A stretch of DNA of 62,203 nt, taken from NCBI GenBank assembly GCA_910576345.1, contig CAJTIT010000016.1, positions 1 to 62,203 of the forward strand, read 5' to 3'. Below, in pieces: positions 43,701 to 52,684 of the stretch. Every line of letters begins with the position of its first letter. Position 1 is the first letter of the stretch. The DNA is from Erysipelotrichales bacterium. GTDB lineage: Bacteria; Bacillota_I; Bacilli_A; Erysipelotrichales; Erysipelotrichaceae. Under the pieces are notes generated by a model. The model did no database searches, was not told where the DNA came from, and saw nothing but the letters and a program-made list of their open reading frames with translations. The position numbers and the translations under genes are program-made.

Positions 43701-44846
43701 GAGGCAATTAAAAACTATTATGGTCAATTATCAGATATTGAGCCTGAAAAACTTACAGTTTCTGTAGACTCAGCTATGAAATTGGTTGCTTTAGTAAGCA
43801 GTATGAAAGATTTAGATTTTAAGGCAATATCAAACTTTAAAATTGATCAAATCGGATTAGCTATTCAATCTTATGCTGGCTATGTTACTGAAATTGACCC
43901 ATACAATGTAGTTACTTCTGTGATGGCAGCACAGAAATTGGTTGATCTTGTTAAAAGTACTTCTGGTATGGATACAAATGGTGTGCCATTATTTGTGGAT
44001 GCAGTCAACAATCTCGGTCAAATAACTGCGAATCAAGTTCTTGAATCTTTACAAAGTGCTTATATTGCAGGATTTAACAGTGACGTTTTTGTTCGTTTGG
44101 CACAGGTATGGATGGATCATATGATGACAGGAATGAAAGGCAGAGAGTTGCAGATGAAATTGACCATTGGATCAATTCTAATCTCTATGGTTGAATATAT
44201 GAAGGAACAAAATCAAAACTTTTATCAGGTAGGCGCATATCTAGTTGCAGGTTTTGCGAAAGGTATTGATGAAACTACATATAAGGTGGAAGCAAAAGCG
44301 TCTGCGATGGCAAGGAGAGCAGCAGAGGCTGCCAGAAAAGAATTGGATGAGCATTCACCTTCTCGTGTATTTTACAAGATTGGTGCATTTGCAGGAAAAG
44401 GATTTATCAATGCTTTAACTGATTATGGATTAAAGGCATACCATGCGGGAACAGATTTGGTAAATCAAGCCCATAATGGATTGAGCAAAGCAATTCCCCA
44501 TGTTGTATCGGCAATTCATCTGGATATGGATGCAACGCCTACAATAACACCTGTTCTTGATTTAAGTGATGTCTCGAGTGGTGCCGGGACTATTGGACGT
44601 ATGTTACGTATGTCTCCCTCTATTGGATTAATGAACAATGTAACAGCAATTGATGCGATGATGAACGCAAGCCATCGTAATACGAATCAAGATGTAGTGT
44701 CCGCAATACATGAATTAAAAAATACGTTTGGAAACTTTACGGGGAACACATATCATTTAGGCAATATCACATATGATGATGGAAGCTCAATTTCTGCTGC
44801 AGTCAAAGAGCTCATAAGGGCTGCCAAGATAGAAAGGAGGATGTGA
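40749..44846 (+). CDS. Tail tape measure protein
   Basis: The protein has about 1,365 residues. ATG 40749 has GGGAGG 4 bases upstream, while ATG 40755 would have better spacing. Amphipathic helices at the N-terminus are followed by many hydrophobic Ala/Gly-rich helices (about 150-620). Four perfect-length 65-residue repeats (195 bases each, starting 42714, 42909, 43104 and 43299) follow, with the core FGNQMVYFGAAVCxFSNTIE and GGWFGxVFG. The C-terminus has EAARKELDEHSPSRVFYKIG, frequent in tape measures. At about 0.15 nm per residue it predicts a tail near 200 nm (family rule, inference). Confidence 0.9.
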   Translation: MRMDKLMDKQVAKKQFDSAQFEKNVQASMKTLDKWKSSLNLEKEMKGFAELTSLADKVSFDKLSSSVERLSKQFAEMGAIEKQVSKNFIQSMIQFMNKTHAFNAACKSMKNMNEQFQSENQMKYSFELLPLVNVDGAWKTLGQMSAILGGVTSLTILYGKIVDKDTSQSIKYTGDMFNNMSGAVSVISDALGQLSGLSNKEIEQGLQNMFSIGMLFGVFIGVSALGGKNTDKTGSMFLHMSEACKTIGEAIQIINGFSIGDLKKGVKIIAGFEVLFTAMVAVSKIAGDNSDKAGSMMKDMSHAIMMMVNAIALLNLMDEDDVIRGTACIVSLGAMFALLLSVSSNTGKSTGTVLLIAGVVAGLAGIVYLLSGLPAENAIGAATALSELLIAFSLSLKILEKIDGMNAYGSIVFMTGIVGALGGILYLLQGMPMSSAIGAATSLSILLLALSGATATLSNVDEVSIKAIGAIAAMTLVIGALGYILSQLQELHPEAALGIATSLSELILALSAACVILEVAGIGGTAVLYGVAGLIALVSSMGLLMAGIGALIEWIPDLQNFVEHAIPILGSIGEGIGSFFGGLVAGLAGEILELIPALGESLSQFAVNLEPFLAMTNNLDSAKMAGVESLAKAILCLTAANLIDGVTRFLGFGSSDLESFGGQLGAFGKGIANFSKEIEENGGIDSEAVQAAADAGAVIAQLKNSLPREGGWFGTVFGNQDLEEFGNQMVYFGAAVCHFSNTIEENGGINDNAVQAAANAGTLIANLKNSLPKEGGWFGSVFGDQDLISFGNQMVYFGAAVCKFSNTIEENGGINQDAVQAAASAGMIIAKLKTALPTEGGWFGTVFGEQDLAKFGEQMVSFGSAVCDFSNTLMENGGIDMKAVQSAANAGAIIANLQEKLPDGDSWVSDFFGGSKESLSDFGEDLKAFGVGIVEFSNIAADIQFESAIHALDFARQMIDFVNLLNEDSFDIGILDSFDISALGEAIKNYYGQLSDIEPEKLTVSVDSAMKLVALVSSMKDLDFKAISNFKIDQIGLAIQSYAGYVTEIDPYNVVTSVMAAQKLVDLVKSTSGMDTNGVPLFVDAVNNLGQITANQVLESLQSAYIAGFNSDVFVRLAQVWMDHMMTGMKGRELQMKLTIGSILISMVEYMKEQNQNFYQVGAYLVAGFAKGIDETTYKVEAKASAMARRAAEAARKELDEHSPSRVFYKIGAFAGKGFINALTDYGLKAYHAGTDLVNQAHNGLSKAIPHVVSAIHLDMDATPTITPVLDLSDVSSGAGTIGRMLRMSPSIGLMNNVTAIDAMMNASHRNTNQDVVSAIHELKNTFGNFTGNTYHLGNITYDDGSSISAAVKELIRAAKIERRM
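42714..43493 (+). repeat. Four tandem 195-bp repeats within the tape measure gene
   Basis: Units start at 42714, 42909, 43104 and 43299 and each encode 65 residues with conserved FGxQM, AVQAAAxAG and EGGWFGxVFG segments. The last unit is more diverged. Changes in copy number would shift tail length by about 10 nm per unit. Confidence 0.85.
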
Positions 44847-44847
44847 A

Positions 44848-47448
44848 ATGCCAGCAGTAACGAATCTAAAAATACAATTGCAATCAGGTACAACAAACAC
44901 GTATTTTGCATCATGGGATTTCAATGATACTTATCGATCAACCACGACACAAACCGTTACTGCCCCATCGTCCATAAAAGTGGGTAACTGGGTAACGGTA
45001 AAATCTGGAGCGAAAGCATTTAATGGTGTTTCTCTAGCACCTCTTGTTTTTAATAACGGACCATGGGAAGTGATACAAATTGGTGGACAAGGATTACCAA
45101 ATACACGTGTGGTCATTCATAGAAACAAAAGTGGAACAAATGCAATAATGACACCTATACATATCAATAATTTAGTTGGAGAAAACCAAAGTTCAAGTTC
45201 TACACAAACTGTGGTTGCATATAATACATTAGAACATTATATAGTTGAGTGGTCTTATTATACAGGAGATGGTGTTTGGTTTACAGCACAATCATCCAAT
45301 ATTAAAAACAAATATGCGACTTATTCGCCACCAGCAAATGCTTTGCGATTTAGAGTTAGTGTAAAACCTGTTTCTAAAACGCATAAAGTAAACGGAGTAG
45401 ACACAGTTTATTGGACTGGTACCACCCTCACAAAGGTCTTTGAAATGGCGTATGCTCCTCCACAGAAACCATCTTCCGCTCCAAGTGTGAAAATTGAGAA
45501 ATACACGCTAGAAGCATCTTTAAACAATATTACGGATATAAGAGCGGATAAGATTGAGTTCCAGATTTTCAATGGAACGAAAATTTTGAAAACCATAAAT
45601 GCGAAAGTAGAAATGGCACAGGCTGCTTGTTCATTTGGAATTTCACCCGGAGGCAGTTACCGTGTTAGATGTCGTGCTGTGAATATAGTAGGAAGTTCTA
45701 AAGTTTATGGTGAGTGGTCAGCTTATTCCAATGCATTGAGCGCAGAACCGCCAGCTTTAAAAGGTATAGCAAATTTGAGAGCCAACTCTCCAACGGAAAT
45801 CTATATAGCATGGCAAGGCGTTGTTTCGGCTAAAAACTATACGATACAGTATACAACTAATAAAGATCATTTTGACGGATCCTCAGATGTGACCAAAATT
45901 GATACGGAACTATTATTTTATACAATTGGAAACTTAGAAACAGGCAAAGAATATTTTTTCCGTGTGAGAGCAAACAATAGTACAGGATCTTCTCCATGGA
46001 CGAAGGTAAAGTCCATTATCATAGGAAGAAAGCCAGCTGCCCCCACAACTTGGATGACAACCAATACCGCTATAACGGGTGAGTCAATAACACTTTATTG
46101 GCTCCATAATGCACAAGATAATTCTATTATTAAATCTGCAATTGTTGAAGTGTATATGGGTAAAGAAAAACATGATTATCTTCATACATATAACAGAAAT
46201 GAAGATAGTGCAGATACAGTATGTACAAGATTGATTGATACTTCTAAATGCAGTGAAGGGCTAGAAATCAAGTGGAGAGTGAAAACAGCGGGTGTTACCG
46301 GAGAATATGGAGATTGGTCGATCCAAAGAATGATTACAGTATATGCACCTCCAACACTGGAATTCACACTGACAGATACCAATGATGAGCTGATAGAAAC
46401 TCTGACATCTTTTCCATTTCGTTTTCATGCATTGGCCGGCCCTCATACACAAGCGCCAACGGGCTATCACCTTTCTATTGTTTCATTATCGATGTATGAG
46501 ACAGTGGATCAAGTTGGGAATCCCAAAATAGTGAATGAAGGCGAAGAAGTATTCTCTAAATATTATGACATAGGAACTTTTGATGATGGAAAGAATTTTC
46601 CTTTATTGACAGAGCTTTATCCTAATCATATTGATTTGACAAGCAATGTTAGATACAAAGCAATATGTGTTGCTTCCATGGATTCGGGGTTGACTGTAGA
46701 ATCTTTTTTAGAATTTGATGTGTTGTGGACAGAACTAAAATATGAACCAGATGCAGAAATAGGTATTGATTATGATACATATTCTGCTTATATTCGACCT
46801 TATTGCATTGATTATGATGACCATATCATTGATGAAGTAACGTTATCTGTATATCGTAGAGAGTTTGATGGCAGATTTACAGAAATTGCGACAGATATTG
46901 ATTCATATGCTAGCACAACGGTAATTGATCCACATCCTTCATTGGATTATGCAAGATATCGTATCGTAGCCACTGCTAAAGATACAGGTGCAGTCAGTTT
47001 CTATGATCCTCCAGGATATCCTGTGAAATGCAGCGATATCGTTCTACAGTGGAATGAAGAATGGTGTGATTTCGATGCACATGGTGAACAAATGCTGGAT
47101 GCGCCATCATGGACAGGTTCACTGTTAAAATTGCCATATAATATTGATATATCCGAAAATAATTCTATTGATGTAGAACTGGTTAAGTATATTGGACGAG
47201 CGCATCCGGTTAGTTATTATGGTACACAACTTGGAACCGGTTCCAGTTGGAACACAGTGATTCCTAAGGGCGATAAGGAAACATTATATGCACTTCGACG
47301 ATTGGCAATTTGGATGGGAGATGTTTATGTAAGGGAACCATCCGGTATTGGATATTGGGCAAACATATCTGTCTCTTTCAGCCAAAAACATTGCGATTCT
47401 AGTATACCGGTGTCAATAGATATCACAAGGGTGGAAGGAAGTGTGTAG
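44848..47448 (+). CDS. Baseplate/tail-tip protein with fibronectin type III domains
   Basis: The product has 866 residues. An N-terminal domain (about 1-115) contains IKVGNWVTVKSGAKAFNGV and GPWEVIQIGGQGLPNTRVVI. At least two or three fibronectin III-like modules follow (about 120-510, for example SPTEIYIAWQGVVSAKNYTIQY and GKEYFFRVRANNSTGSSPW). The C-terminal part is about 350 residues, beta-rich. It starts one base after the tape measure stop, with AGGAGGATGTG upstream, in the slot normally held by the distal tail protein. Fn3 modules often help binding to host polysaccharide. Confidence 0.8.
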   Translation: MPAVTNLKIQLQSGTTNTYFASWDFNDTYRSTTTQTVTAPSSIKVGNWVTVKSGAKAFNGVSLAPLVFNNGPWEVIQIGGQGLPNTRVVIHRNKSGTNAIMTPIHINNLVGENQSSSSTQTVVAYNTLEHYIVEWSYYTGDGVWFTAQSSNIKNKYATYSPPANALRFRVSVKPVSKTHKVNGVDTVYWTGTTLTKVFEMAYAPPQKPSSAPSVKIEKYTLEASLNNITDIRADKIEFQIFNGTKILKTINAKVEMAQAACSFGISPGGSYRVRCRAVNIVGSSKVYGEWSAYSNALSAEPPALKGIANLRANSPTEIYIAWQGVVSAKNYTIQYTTNKDHFDGSSDVTKIDTELLFYTIGNLETGKEYFFRVRANNSTGSSPWTKVKSIIIGRKPAAPTTWMTTNTAITGESITLYWLHNAQDNSIIKSAIVEVYMGKEKHDYLHTYNRNEDSADTVCTRLIDTSKCSEGLEIKWRVKTAGVTGEYGDWSIQRMITVYAPPTLEFTLTDTNDELIETLTSFPFRFHALAGPHTQAPTGYHLSIVSLSMYETVDQVGNPKIVNEGEEVFSKYYDIGTFDDGKNFPLLTELYPNHIDLTSNVRYKAICVASMDSGLTVESFLEFDVLWTELKYEPDAEIGIDYDTYSAYIRPYCIDYDDHIIDEVTLSVYRREFDGRFTEIATDIDSYASTTVIDPHPSLDYARYRIVATAKDTGAVSFYDPPGYPVKCSDIVLQWNEEWCDFDAHGEQMLDAPSWTGSLLKLPYNIDISENNSIDVELVKYIGRAHPVSYYGTQLGTGSSWNTVIPKGDKETLYALRRLAIWMGDVYVREPSGIGYWANISVSFSQKHCDSSIPVSIDITRVEGSV

Positions 47449-47449
47449 T

Positions 47450-48514
47450 ATGATTGATTGGACAGCAACCATGACACAAACTTTTGAGTATTATATCATC
47501 GATCCAAAAACGTGGAAAGAAGTGCGGAAACTAAACAATATTACATCTGTGACCATTCGTCATGAAAGTGATACAGAAACATTAGGTTCAGCTACAATTG
47601 ATGCGATCAATGCACTAGGAGAGGCATATGTAAGAATTTATATGATTGTTTTTCAAAATGGAATAAAAGAACGTATTCCTTTGGGAACCTATCTGGTACA
47701 AACACCATCATCCAGTTTTAACGGTAAAGTAAGGACAGTCAGTATGGATGCATACTCGCCTTTATTGGAATTGAAAGAATCTCCTCCGCCACTTGGATAT
47801 TCACTTTTGTCAGGAGATAATGTTATGAAAAAGGCATATCAGATTTGTCGCGAACATGTCAGAGCACCGATTGTAGAAACTGAATCGTCTGAAACTTTGC
47901 ATGTTAATTTTGTAGCAGATGCTTCTGACACTTGGCTTACTTTCTTAACTGATTTGATCGCAAATGCTAATTATGAATTCATGCTAGATGAAATGGGCTG
48001 TATCTTATTTTCTCCGAAGATGGATACAGCTTCACTTCAGCCAAAATGGACATATACGGATGATAACAGTTCAATTTTATATCCAGATATCATCTTGGAT
48101 CACGATCTTTATGGTATTCCAAATGTAGTAGAAGTAGTGTATTCAAAAGGAAGACTTCATTACACTGCTCGAATAGTGAACGATGATGAAAACAGCCCAA
48201 CCTCTACAATCAATCGTGGGCGTGAGATTATTCACAGAGTGGATAATCCGGATTTGATTGGCAATCCAACGAAACTGCAGATTCAAGAATACGCAGAACA
48301 GCTTTTGAGAGATTTATCATCTGTTGAGTATTCCATCAGTTATTCACATGGTTATTGTCCTGTAAGAGTGGGGGATTGTGTACGTTTAAATTATCATAGA
48401 GCAGGTATTACGGATATAAAGGCAAAAGTAGTAAGTCAGTCAATATCGTGTGGATCGGGTTGTCAAGTGAGTGAAAAAGCGGTGTTTACAACGAATTTGT
48501 GGGGTGATGTATGA
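47450..48514 (+). CDS. Tail hub/Tal-like protein (gp27-like), 354 residues
   Basis: ATG 47450 has GGAAGGAAG upstream. The pattern FEYYIIDPKTWKEVRKLNNI, IPLGTYLVQTPSSSFNG and a middle segment with AYQICREHVRAP and WLTFLTDLIANANYEFMLDE matches the gp27-like hub domain of siphophage tail-associated proteins. No peptidase domain is fused to it, so the particle's lytic activity must lie elsewhere. It overlaps the end of the Fn3 protein and the start of the fibre gene. Confidence 0.8.
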   Translation: MIDWTATMTQTFEYYIIDPKTWKEVRKLNNITSVTIRHESDTETLGSATIDAINALGEAYVRIYMIVFQNGIKERIPLGTYLVQTPSSSFNGKVRTVSMDAYSPLLELKESPPPLGYSLLSGDNVMKKAYQICREHVRAPIVETESSETLHVNFVADASDTWLTFLTDLIANANYEFMLDEMGCILFSPKMDTASLQPKWTYTDDNSSILYPDIILDHDLYGIPNVVEVVYSKGRLHYTARIVNDDENSPTSTINRGREIIHRVDNPDLIGNPTKLQIQEYAEQLLRDLSSVEYSISYSHGYCPVRVGDCVRLNYHRAGITDIKAKVVSQSISCGSGCQVSEKAVFTTNLWGDV

Positions 48515-51500
48515 TGAAATTAACAAATGATTTGTTGACACAATTTGTAAAAGTGACAAACAATGAACGTGCAGATATTAAAGAAATGACACTTTATGGT
48601 GTAGTGGCGATACAAGGGAGCGACATGTATGTGAAACTTGATGGTTCGGATGTACTCACTCCTGTTGAAACAATGACAGCTGTAAAAGAAGGAGAACGTG
48701 TATCTGTTGTTATAAAAAATCATCATGCGCTCATTACAGGTAATTTATCGGTTCCCTCAGCTAGAAATGATGATATGTTGGAAACAAAAGGTAAGTTGAC
48801 AGAATTTGAAACAGTTGTTGCGGATAAAGTAAGTACGAGCGATTTGGATGCACAGATAGGCAGAATTGATCAGCTTTTTACTGAAAATATTAAAGTTACA
48901 GGAAAATTGAATGCAGGAGAAGCTGCAATTTCAAAATTGGAAACAGATACCATAACTATAAAAGAAAACTTGACTGCAAACAATACGGATATAACGAATC
49001 TAAAAGCATCAAAATTGGATGCAAGTGTGGCAGATATTACGTTTGCGACAATTGATAAATTAAATGCGACAAATGCTGTTTTAAATAATTTAGAATCAAC
49101 TTATGGAGATTTTGTCGAATTGACTACAGATAATTTTACATCCACAAATGCTACGATAGAAAAATTGGATACGAAGTTTGCAAAGATTGATTTAGCGAAT
49201 ATTGAAAATGGCATTATTACATCAGCGATGATCGGAGCTGGAGTTATCGGTAATGCACATATCGCAGACGGTTCTATAACGGATGCCAAAATAGTGAATT
49301 TAACTGCCAATAAACTTACTGCTGGTACCATTGATGCAGCACAAATAGATGTCATCAATCTCAATTGTTCGAATTTAACTGTTGGTTCCATTAATGGGGC
49401 ACAAATTGGGAGTGGTGCCATTGATTGGAGCAAACTCAATACGGATGTGTCAACCTCTATTGACACAGCAAACACAAATGCTTCACAAGCACTGGCTGAT
49501 GCGGAAAATGCAAAAAATACAGCAGATAGCAAAAATAAAAATTATTACAGTTCTGTACAACCTGCTGGAAATAATTATCATATTGGCGATACTTGGTTCA
49601 ATTTGAGTGATCAAACGATTCATACTTGGAATGGAAACATTTGGGAGTTATGTTCGCTAGGGGAAAACAGTATTGCGGATGCGGCTATTACCAATGCAAA
49701 GATTTTTGCACTAGATGCAGGGAAAATAACAACCGGTTATTTAGATGCGAATCGTCTCAAGGCTAGTTCAATAACTTCTGAAAAAATTGATGTGAACGCA
49801 ATTCTTGGTAAGCATATTCATGGAGAAACTATTACAGGAGATAAATTGGCGATGCAAACAATAACAGCTGATAATATTTCTTCTGGTGCTATTCAAGCAA
49901 AGCATCTCAATGCTAATACAATATTATCTGATCATATAGCCTCAGGTGCTGTAACAGCTGATAAAATCGCATCGGATGCAATAAAAAGTAAGAATTATGA
50001 AAAGGGTGTTTCCGGTGCTTTTTTGAATTTAAAGGATGGAACTTTTGATAGTAGATATCTTAACTGGGATGAGAATGGGGTCATAACAGCCACGAAAGGA
50101 ACCATTGGCGGTGTAACAATTGATTTAAATTGTTTAACGGCAAGTGAAAAATATGTAAATAATGTAACAAAAAGTTTTCACATCTGGTCAACCGGATTGA
50201 TAAATCTGGAAAGTACTGGTAGTGGCATTGATTTTTCTTTAAATTTAGATGCGGCAGGTTTAACTATAAGTTCGCAACAATCATTTAGTGGTAGTGAACC
50301 TATCAAATCGTTTTTGAAACCAGATGCGATATCTTTTTATTATTTAGAAAATCATATGGGTAGTTTAGGGTATTATAGTGATGGAATTTCTTTAAAAGCG
50401 GAACTCAATCTGAAAATTGAAGCGAAAGATGTTCAAGTAAATAATACCAGCATTCATTTATCTGATAACCAAGGCATACAAAGAATAATAAGTTTACAAA
50501 GTACAGGAGATAATAAAAGTCATCATTGTTTTTTGTACAGCGGTTCAAATTCTGATGATATAGGTGTTGGATTATGGGATGCCAAAAACAGCACCAATAT
50601 TTGGAGATATTTAGATAATACAAAAGTCTTTGAAGTTAATAGACCTACAACAATTAATTCAACACTTACTTGTGCAGCAAACTTGATTATGAACAATGGT
50701 ATTGAACTTTATCACGCTACACCTTATATTGATTTTCATTATGCAAATTCAACAGAGGATTATACTGCTCGTATAATATCTACATCAACTTCGATGTTAC
50801 GCATTCAACATTCCAGCCTTTGGGTGGAATATACATTATCAGCTGGATGGATGGCTCTTCGAAGTAAGTATATTGGATTTTATGCTACAAATACAGATGC
50901 AGCAAATGCTACAAATAGGCATGGCTGGATAGGATTTGGAACGGGTACTACCAAATGGATGACAATTAAAAATGAATGTTGTGATGGTACTAACGCAGCA
51001 GGCATTGAGATTAATTTGTTTAAAAACAATGCATATTTGCGATGGGACTATACAACAGCAAACAACTATCTTAATTATCGAACGACATGCTCTGTTCATT
51101 GGTTTGATAAAACAATCAATGTTGCAGGTCTTACCAATCGTTCAACTTTAGAAACAAAAGCAAATATTATTGAATATGAGCAGCTTTTCAAAAGTAGATC
51201 AGAAAATGAAACATGTAATAATACAATGTTAAGCGCCTTGAATATTGTCCAAAACTCAAAAATCTATCAATATGATTTGAAAACGGAAATTTATGAAGGA
51301 ACCAATCTTAACAAACATTATGGTTTTGTTATTGGGAAAGAAGGAACACCACAACAGCTATTAAGTTATAATCCGGTAACAAAGAAACCTGAAGCGATTG
51401 ATCTATATTCGATGTCAAGTATTTCTTGGCAAGCAATAAAAGAATTGAGCAATTCTGTATATAATCAACAAAAGGATCAAGCAGATATGATCCAGCAATT

Positions 51501-51582
51501 AAAAGAGATGAAAAATGAAATAATTGAATTGCGTTTGAAATTAAGTATATTTGAAAATGCTAGTGAAATAACGCAATCTTAG
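48511..51582 (+). CDS. Tail fibre/receptor-binding protein with S74-type chaperone end
   Basis: The product has 1,023 residues. A small N-terminal attachment domain (about 1-85, YGVVAIQGSDMYVKLDGSDV) precedes a long shaft of short repeats: many IDxLNAT/ITADNI/GAIQAKHLNANT units (about 90-500). Beta-rich receptor domains follow, then a C-terminal segment starting NRSTLETKANI. Ser878 and Lys883 lie five residues apart, as in the Ser-Lys dyad of peptidase S74/endosialidase chaperones that cut themselves off after trimer folding. The final coiled coil (QQKDQADMIQQLKEMKNEI) fits that domain. Target range would be set by residues ~500-870. Confidence 0.85.
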   Translation: MMKLTNDLLTQFVKVTNNERADIKEMTLYGVVAIQGSDMYVKLDGSDVLTPVETMTAVKEGERVSVVIKNHHALITGNLSVPSARNDDMLETKGKLTEFETVVADKVSTSDLDAQIGRIDQLFTENIKVTGKLNAGEAAISKLETDTITIKENLTANNTDITNLKASKLDASVADITFATIDKLNATNAVLNNLESTYGDFVELTTDNFTSTNATIEKLDTKFAKIDLANIENGIITSAMIGAGVIGNAHIADGSITDAKIVNLTANKLTAGTIDAAQIDVINLNCSNLTVGSINGAQIGSGAIDWSKLNTDVSTSIDTANTNASQALADAENAKNTADSKNKNYYSSVQPAGNNYHIGDTWFNLSDQTIHTWNGNIWELCSLGENSIADAAITNAKIFALDAGKITTGYLDANRLKASSITSEKIDVNAILGKHIHGETITGDKLAMQTITADNISSGAIQAKHLNANTILSDHIASGAVTADKIASDAIKSKNYEKGVSGAFLNLKDGTFDSRYLNWDENGVITATKGTIGGVTIDLNCLTASEKYVNNVTKSFHIWSTGLINLESTGSGIDFSLNLDAAGLTISSQQSFSGSEPIKSFLKPDAISFYYLENHMGSLGYYSDGISLKAELNLKIEAKDVQVNNTSIHLSDNQGIQRIISLQSTGDNKSHHCFLYSGSNSDDIGVGLWDAKNSTNIWRYLDNTKVFEVNRPTTINSTLTCAANLIMNNGIELYHATPYIDFHYANSTEDYTARIISTSTSMLRIQHSSLWVEYTLSAGWMALRSKYIGFYATNTDAANATNRHGWIGFGTGTTKWMTIKNECCDGTNAAGIEINLFKNNAYLRWDYTTANNYLNYRTTCSVHWFDKTINVAGLTNRSTLETKANIIEYEQLFKSRSENETCNNTMLSALNIVQNSKIYQYDLKTEIYEGTNLNKHYGFVIGKEGTPQQLLSYNPVTKKPEAIDLYSMSSISWQAIKELSNSVYNQQKDQADMIQQLKEMKNEIIELRLKLSIFENASEITQS

Positions 51583-51595
51583 GAGGAAGGTAAAT

Positions 51596-51976
51596 ATGAA
51601 ATTAATAGAACTGATTAATGCTATGGAGGTAATTTCAAAGCTGTATAATTGCAAAAAGCTAAATGCAGTTACCGCTTATAGAATTGGGAAAAATGTAAAA
51701 CTAATTCAAGCGGAACTAGATGCTTATAATGAATCAAGAAAGAAACTGATCGAACAGTACTCTGATAAAGATGAACACGGAAATGCGATTATTAAAAATG
51801 ATCAATATCAGTTCTCTAAAGAGAATCAAGACAAATTTATCTCAAATATGAATGAAGTTCATCAAGAAGAAATTCAAACGGAATTTAAGAAAATAAAACT
51901 TGACCAATTGGATAAAGTTGAACTGTCCCCTATGGAATTAGAGTCGATTCATTTCTTGATTGAGGCGGAAGATTAA
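51596..51976 (+). CDS. DUF1617 phage protein, 126 residues
   Basis: The helical protein LIELINAMEVISKLYNCKKLNAVTAYRIGKNVKLIQAELDAYNE followed by a charged middle and LSPMELESIHFLIE matches DUF1617, a family always found between tail fibres and lysis genes in Firmicute phages. Function unknown. TAGGAGGAAGG precedes the ATG. Confidence 0.8.
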   Translation: MKLIELINAMEVISKLYNCKKLNAVTAYRIGKNVKLIQAELDAYNESRKKLIEQYSDKDEHGNAIIKNDQYQFSKENQDKFISNMNEVHQEEIQTEFKKIKLDQLDKVELSPMELESIHFLIEAED

Positions 51977-51997
51977 AATAGGAAGTAGGATGGATTT

Positions 51998-52204
51998 ATG
52001 TTTAAACAGGAATTGAAACAATGGATATATTCAGCAGCTATACGAGCGTTTAAAACAATAGCACAAACTGCCGTTTCATTAATTACAGTAGGGAGTTTAT
52101 TTACAGATGTTGATTGGGTAGGTATAATTTCTATTTCAATTACTGCTGGCATTGCTTCTTTATTAACAAGTGCTGCAGGTTTACCGGAAATTAATGAATT
52201 ATAG
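51998..52204 (+). CDS. Holin, r1t type
   Basis: The 68-residue protein KQWIYSAAIRAFKTIAQTAVSLITVGSLFTDVDWVGIISISITAGIASLLTSAAGLPE matches the phage r1t holin family: two transmembrane helices separated by a DVDW turn (motifs quoted across the protein). It would make lesions that let the amidase reach the wall and release particles. Confidence 0.9.
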   Translation: MFKQELKQWIYSAAIRAFKTIAQTAVSLITVGSLFTDVDWVGIISISITAGIASLLTSAAGLPEINEL

Positions 52205-52214
52205 AGGTGAGACT

Positions 52215-52556
52215 ATGTATGATATTTTCATATCTGTCGTTACAACAATCTTAAGTGGTTTATTATTATTTGTTATGAAAGATAATATAAGTATGAAAAA
52301 AAACAATAAAAGGATAAAAGAATCACAAAGATTTGAAGCACATGAGAAAGAAAAAATAAGGGATGAATTATTATTAGGTGTGGCTAGAGTATTATTAAGT
52401 GATAAAATTCAAGGTGCACTTTTGCGTGGAGAAACTACGCAAGCAGAATATGAAATCATTGAAGAACTTTACAAACCTTATATTGAACATGGTGGCAATG
52501 GTGTAGTGAAACATTTGTTTGAAGACAGATATCATAAACTTAAGGTAAGAAGGTAA
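52215..52556 (+). CDS. Small membrane protein, 113 residues, after the holin
   Basis: ATG 52215 has TAGAGGTGAG upstream. An N-terminal helix (IFISVVTTILSGLLLFVM) is followed by a cytoplasmic charged helical region (NKRIKESQRFEAHEKEKIRDELL) and RYHKLKVRR. Phage genes with this build next to holins are annotated as second holin or minor proteins. It ends at a strong terminator, closing the tail locus. Confidence 0.7.
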   Translation: MYDIFISVVTTILSGLLLFVMKDNISMKKNNKRIKESQRFEAHEKEKIRDELLLGVARVLLSDKIQGALLRGETTQAEYEIIEELYKPYIEHGGNGVVKHLFEDRYHKLKVRR

Positions 52557-52582
52557 GGAATGAAAAAATCCTTGCCTTTTCA
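52550..52582 (+). terminator. Terminator at the end of the tail locus
   Basis: AAGGTAAGGA pairs with TCCTTGCCTT (10 bp, one G-T pair), followed by TTCATTTTT. It overlaps the stop of the last gene. Confidence 0.85.
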
Positions 52583-52684
52583 TTTTTGACTTTAGGCTTT
52601 AGAAAAGTGAATTGGGTCTTTTATAAAAGCTATATTTATAGTAAAATAATAGAAGTTTCATTCACTAAAGAGGAAGTATTGTCT

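Larger units (their letters stand above)
34804..52556 (+). mobile_element. Tail-only phage locus headed by a single-subunit RNA polymerase (candidate F-type tailocin)
   Basis: Fourteen tandem genes cover RNA polymerase, tail terminator, tube, chaperones, amidase, tape measure, baseplate, hub, fibre, DUF1617, holin and a membrane protein. No head, packaging, integration or phage replication gene occurs inside or on either flank, and no att repeats were noticed. All frames are intact and start codons well placed, which argues against random decay. Flanks are housekeeping genes on the left and O-acetylation genes on the right. Confidence 0.7.
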
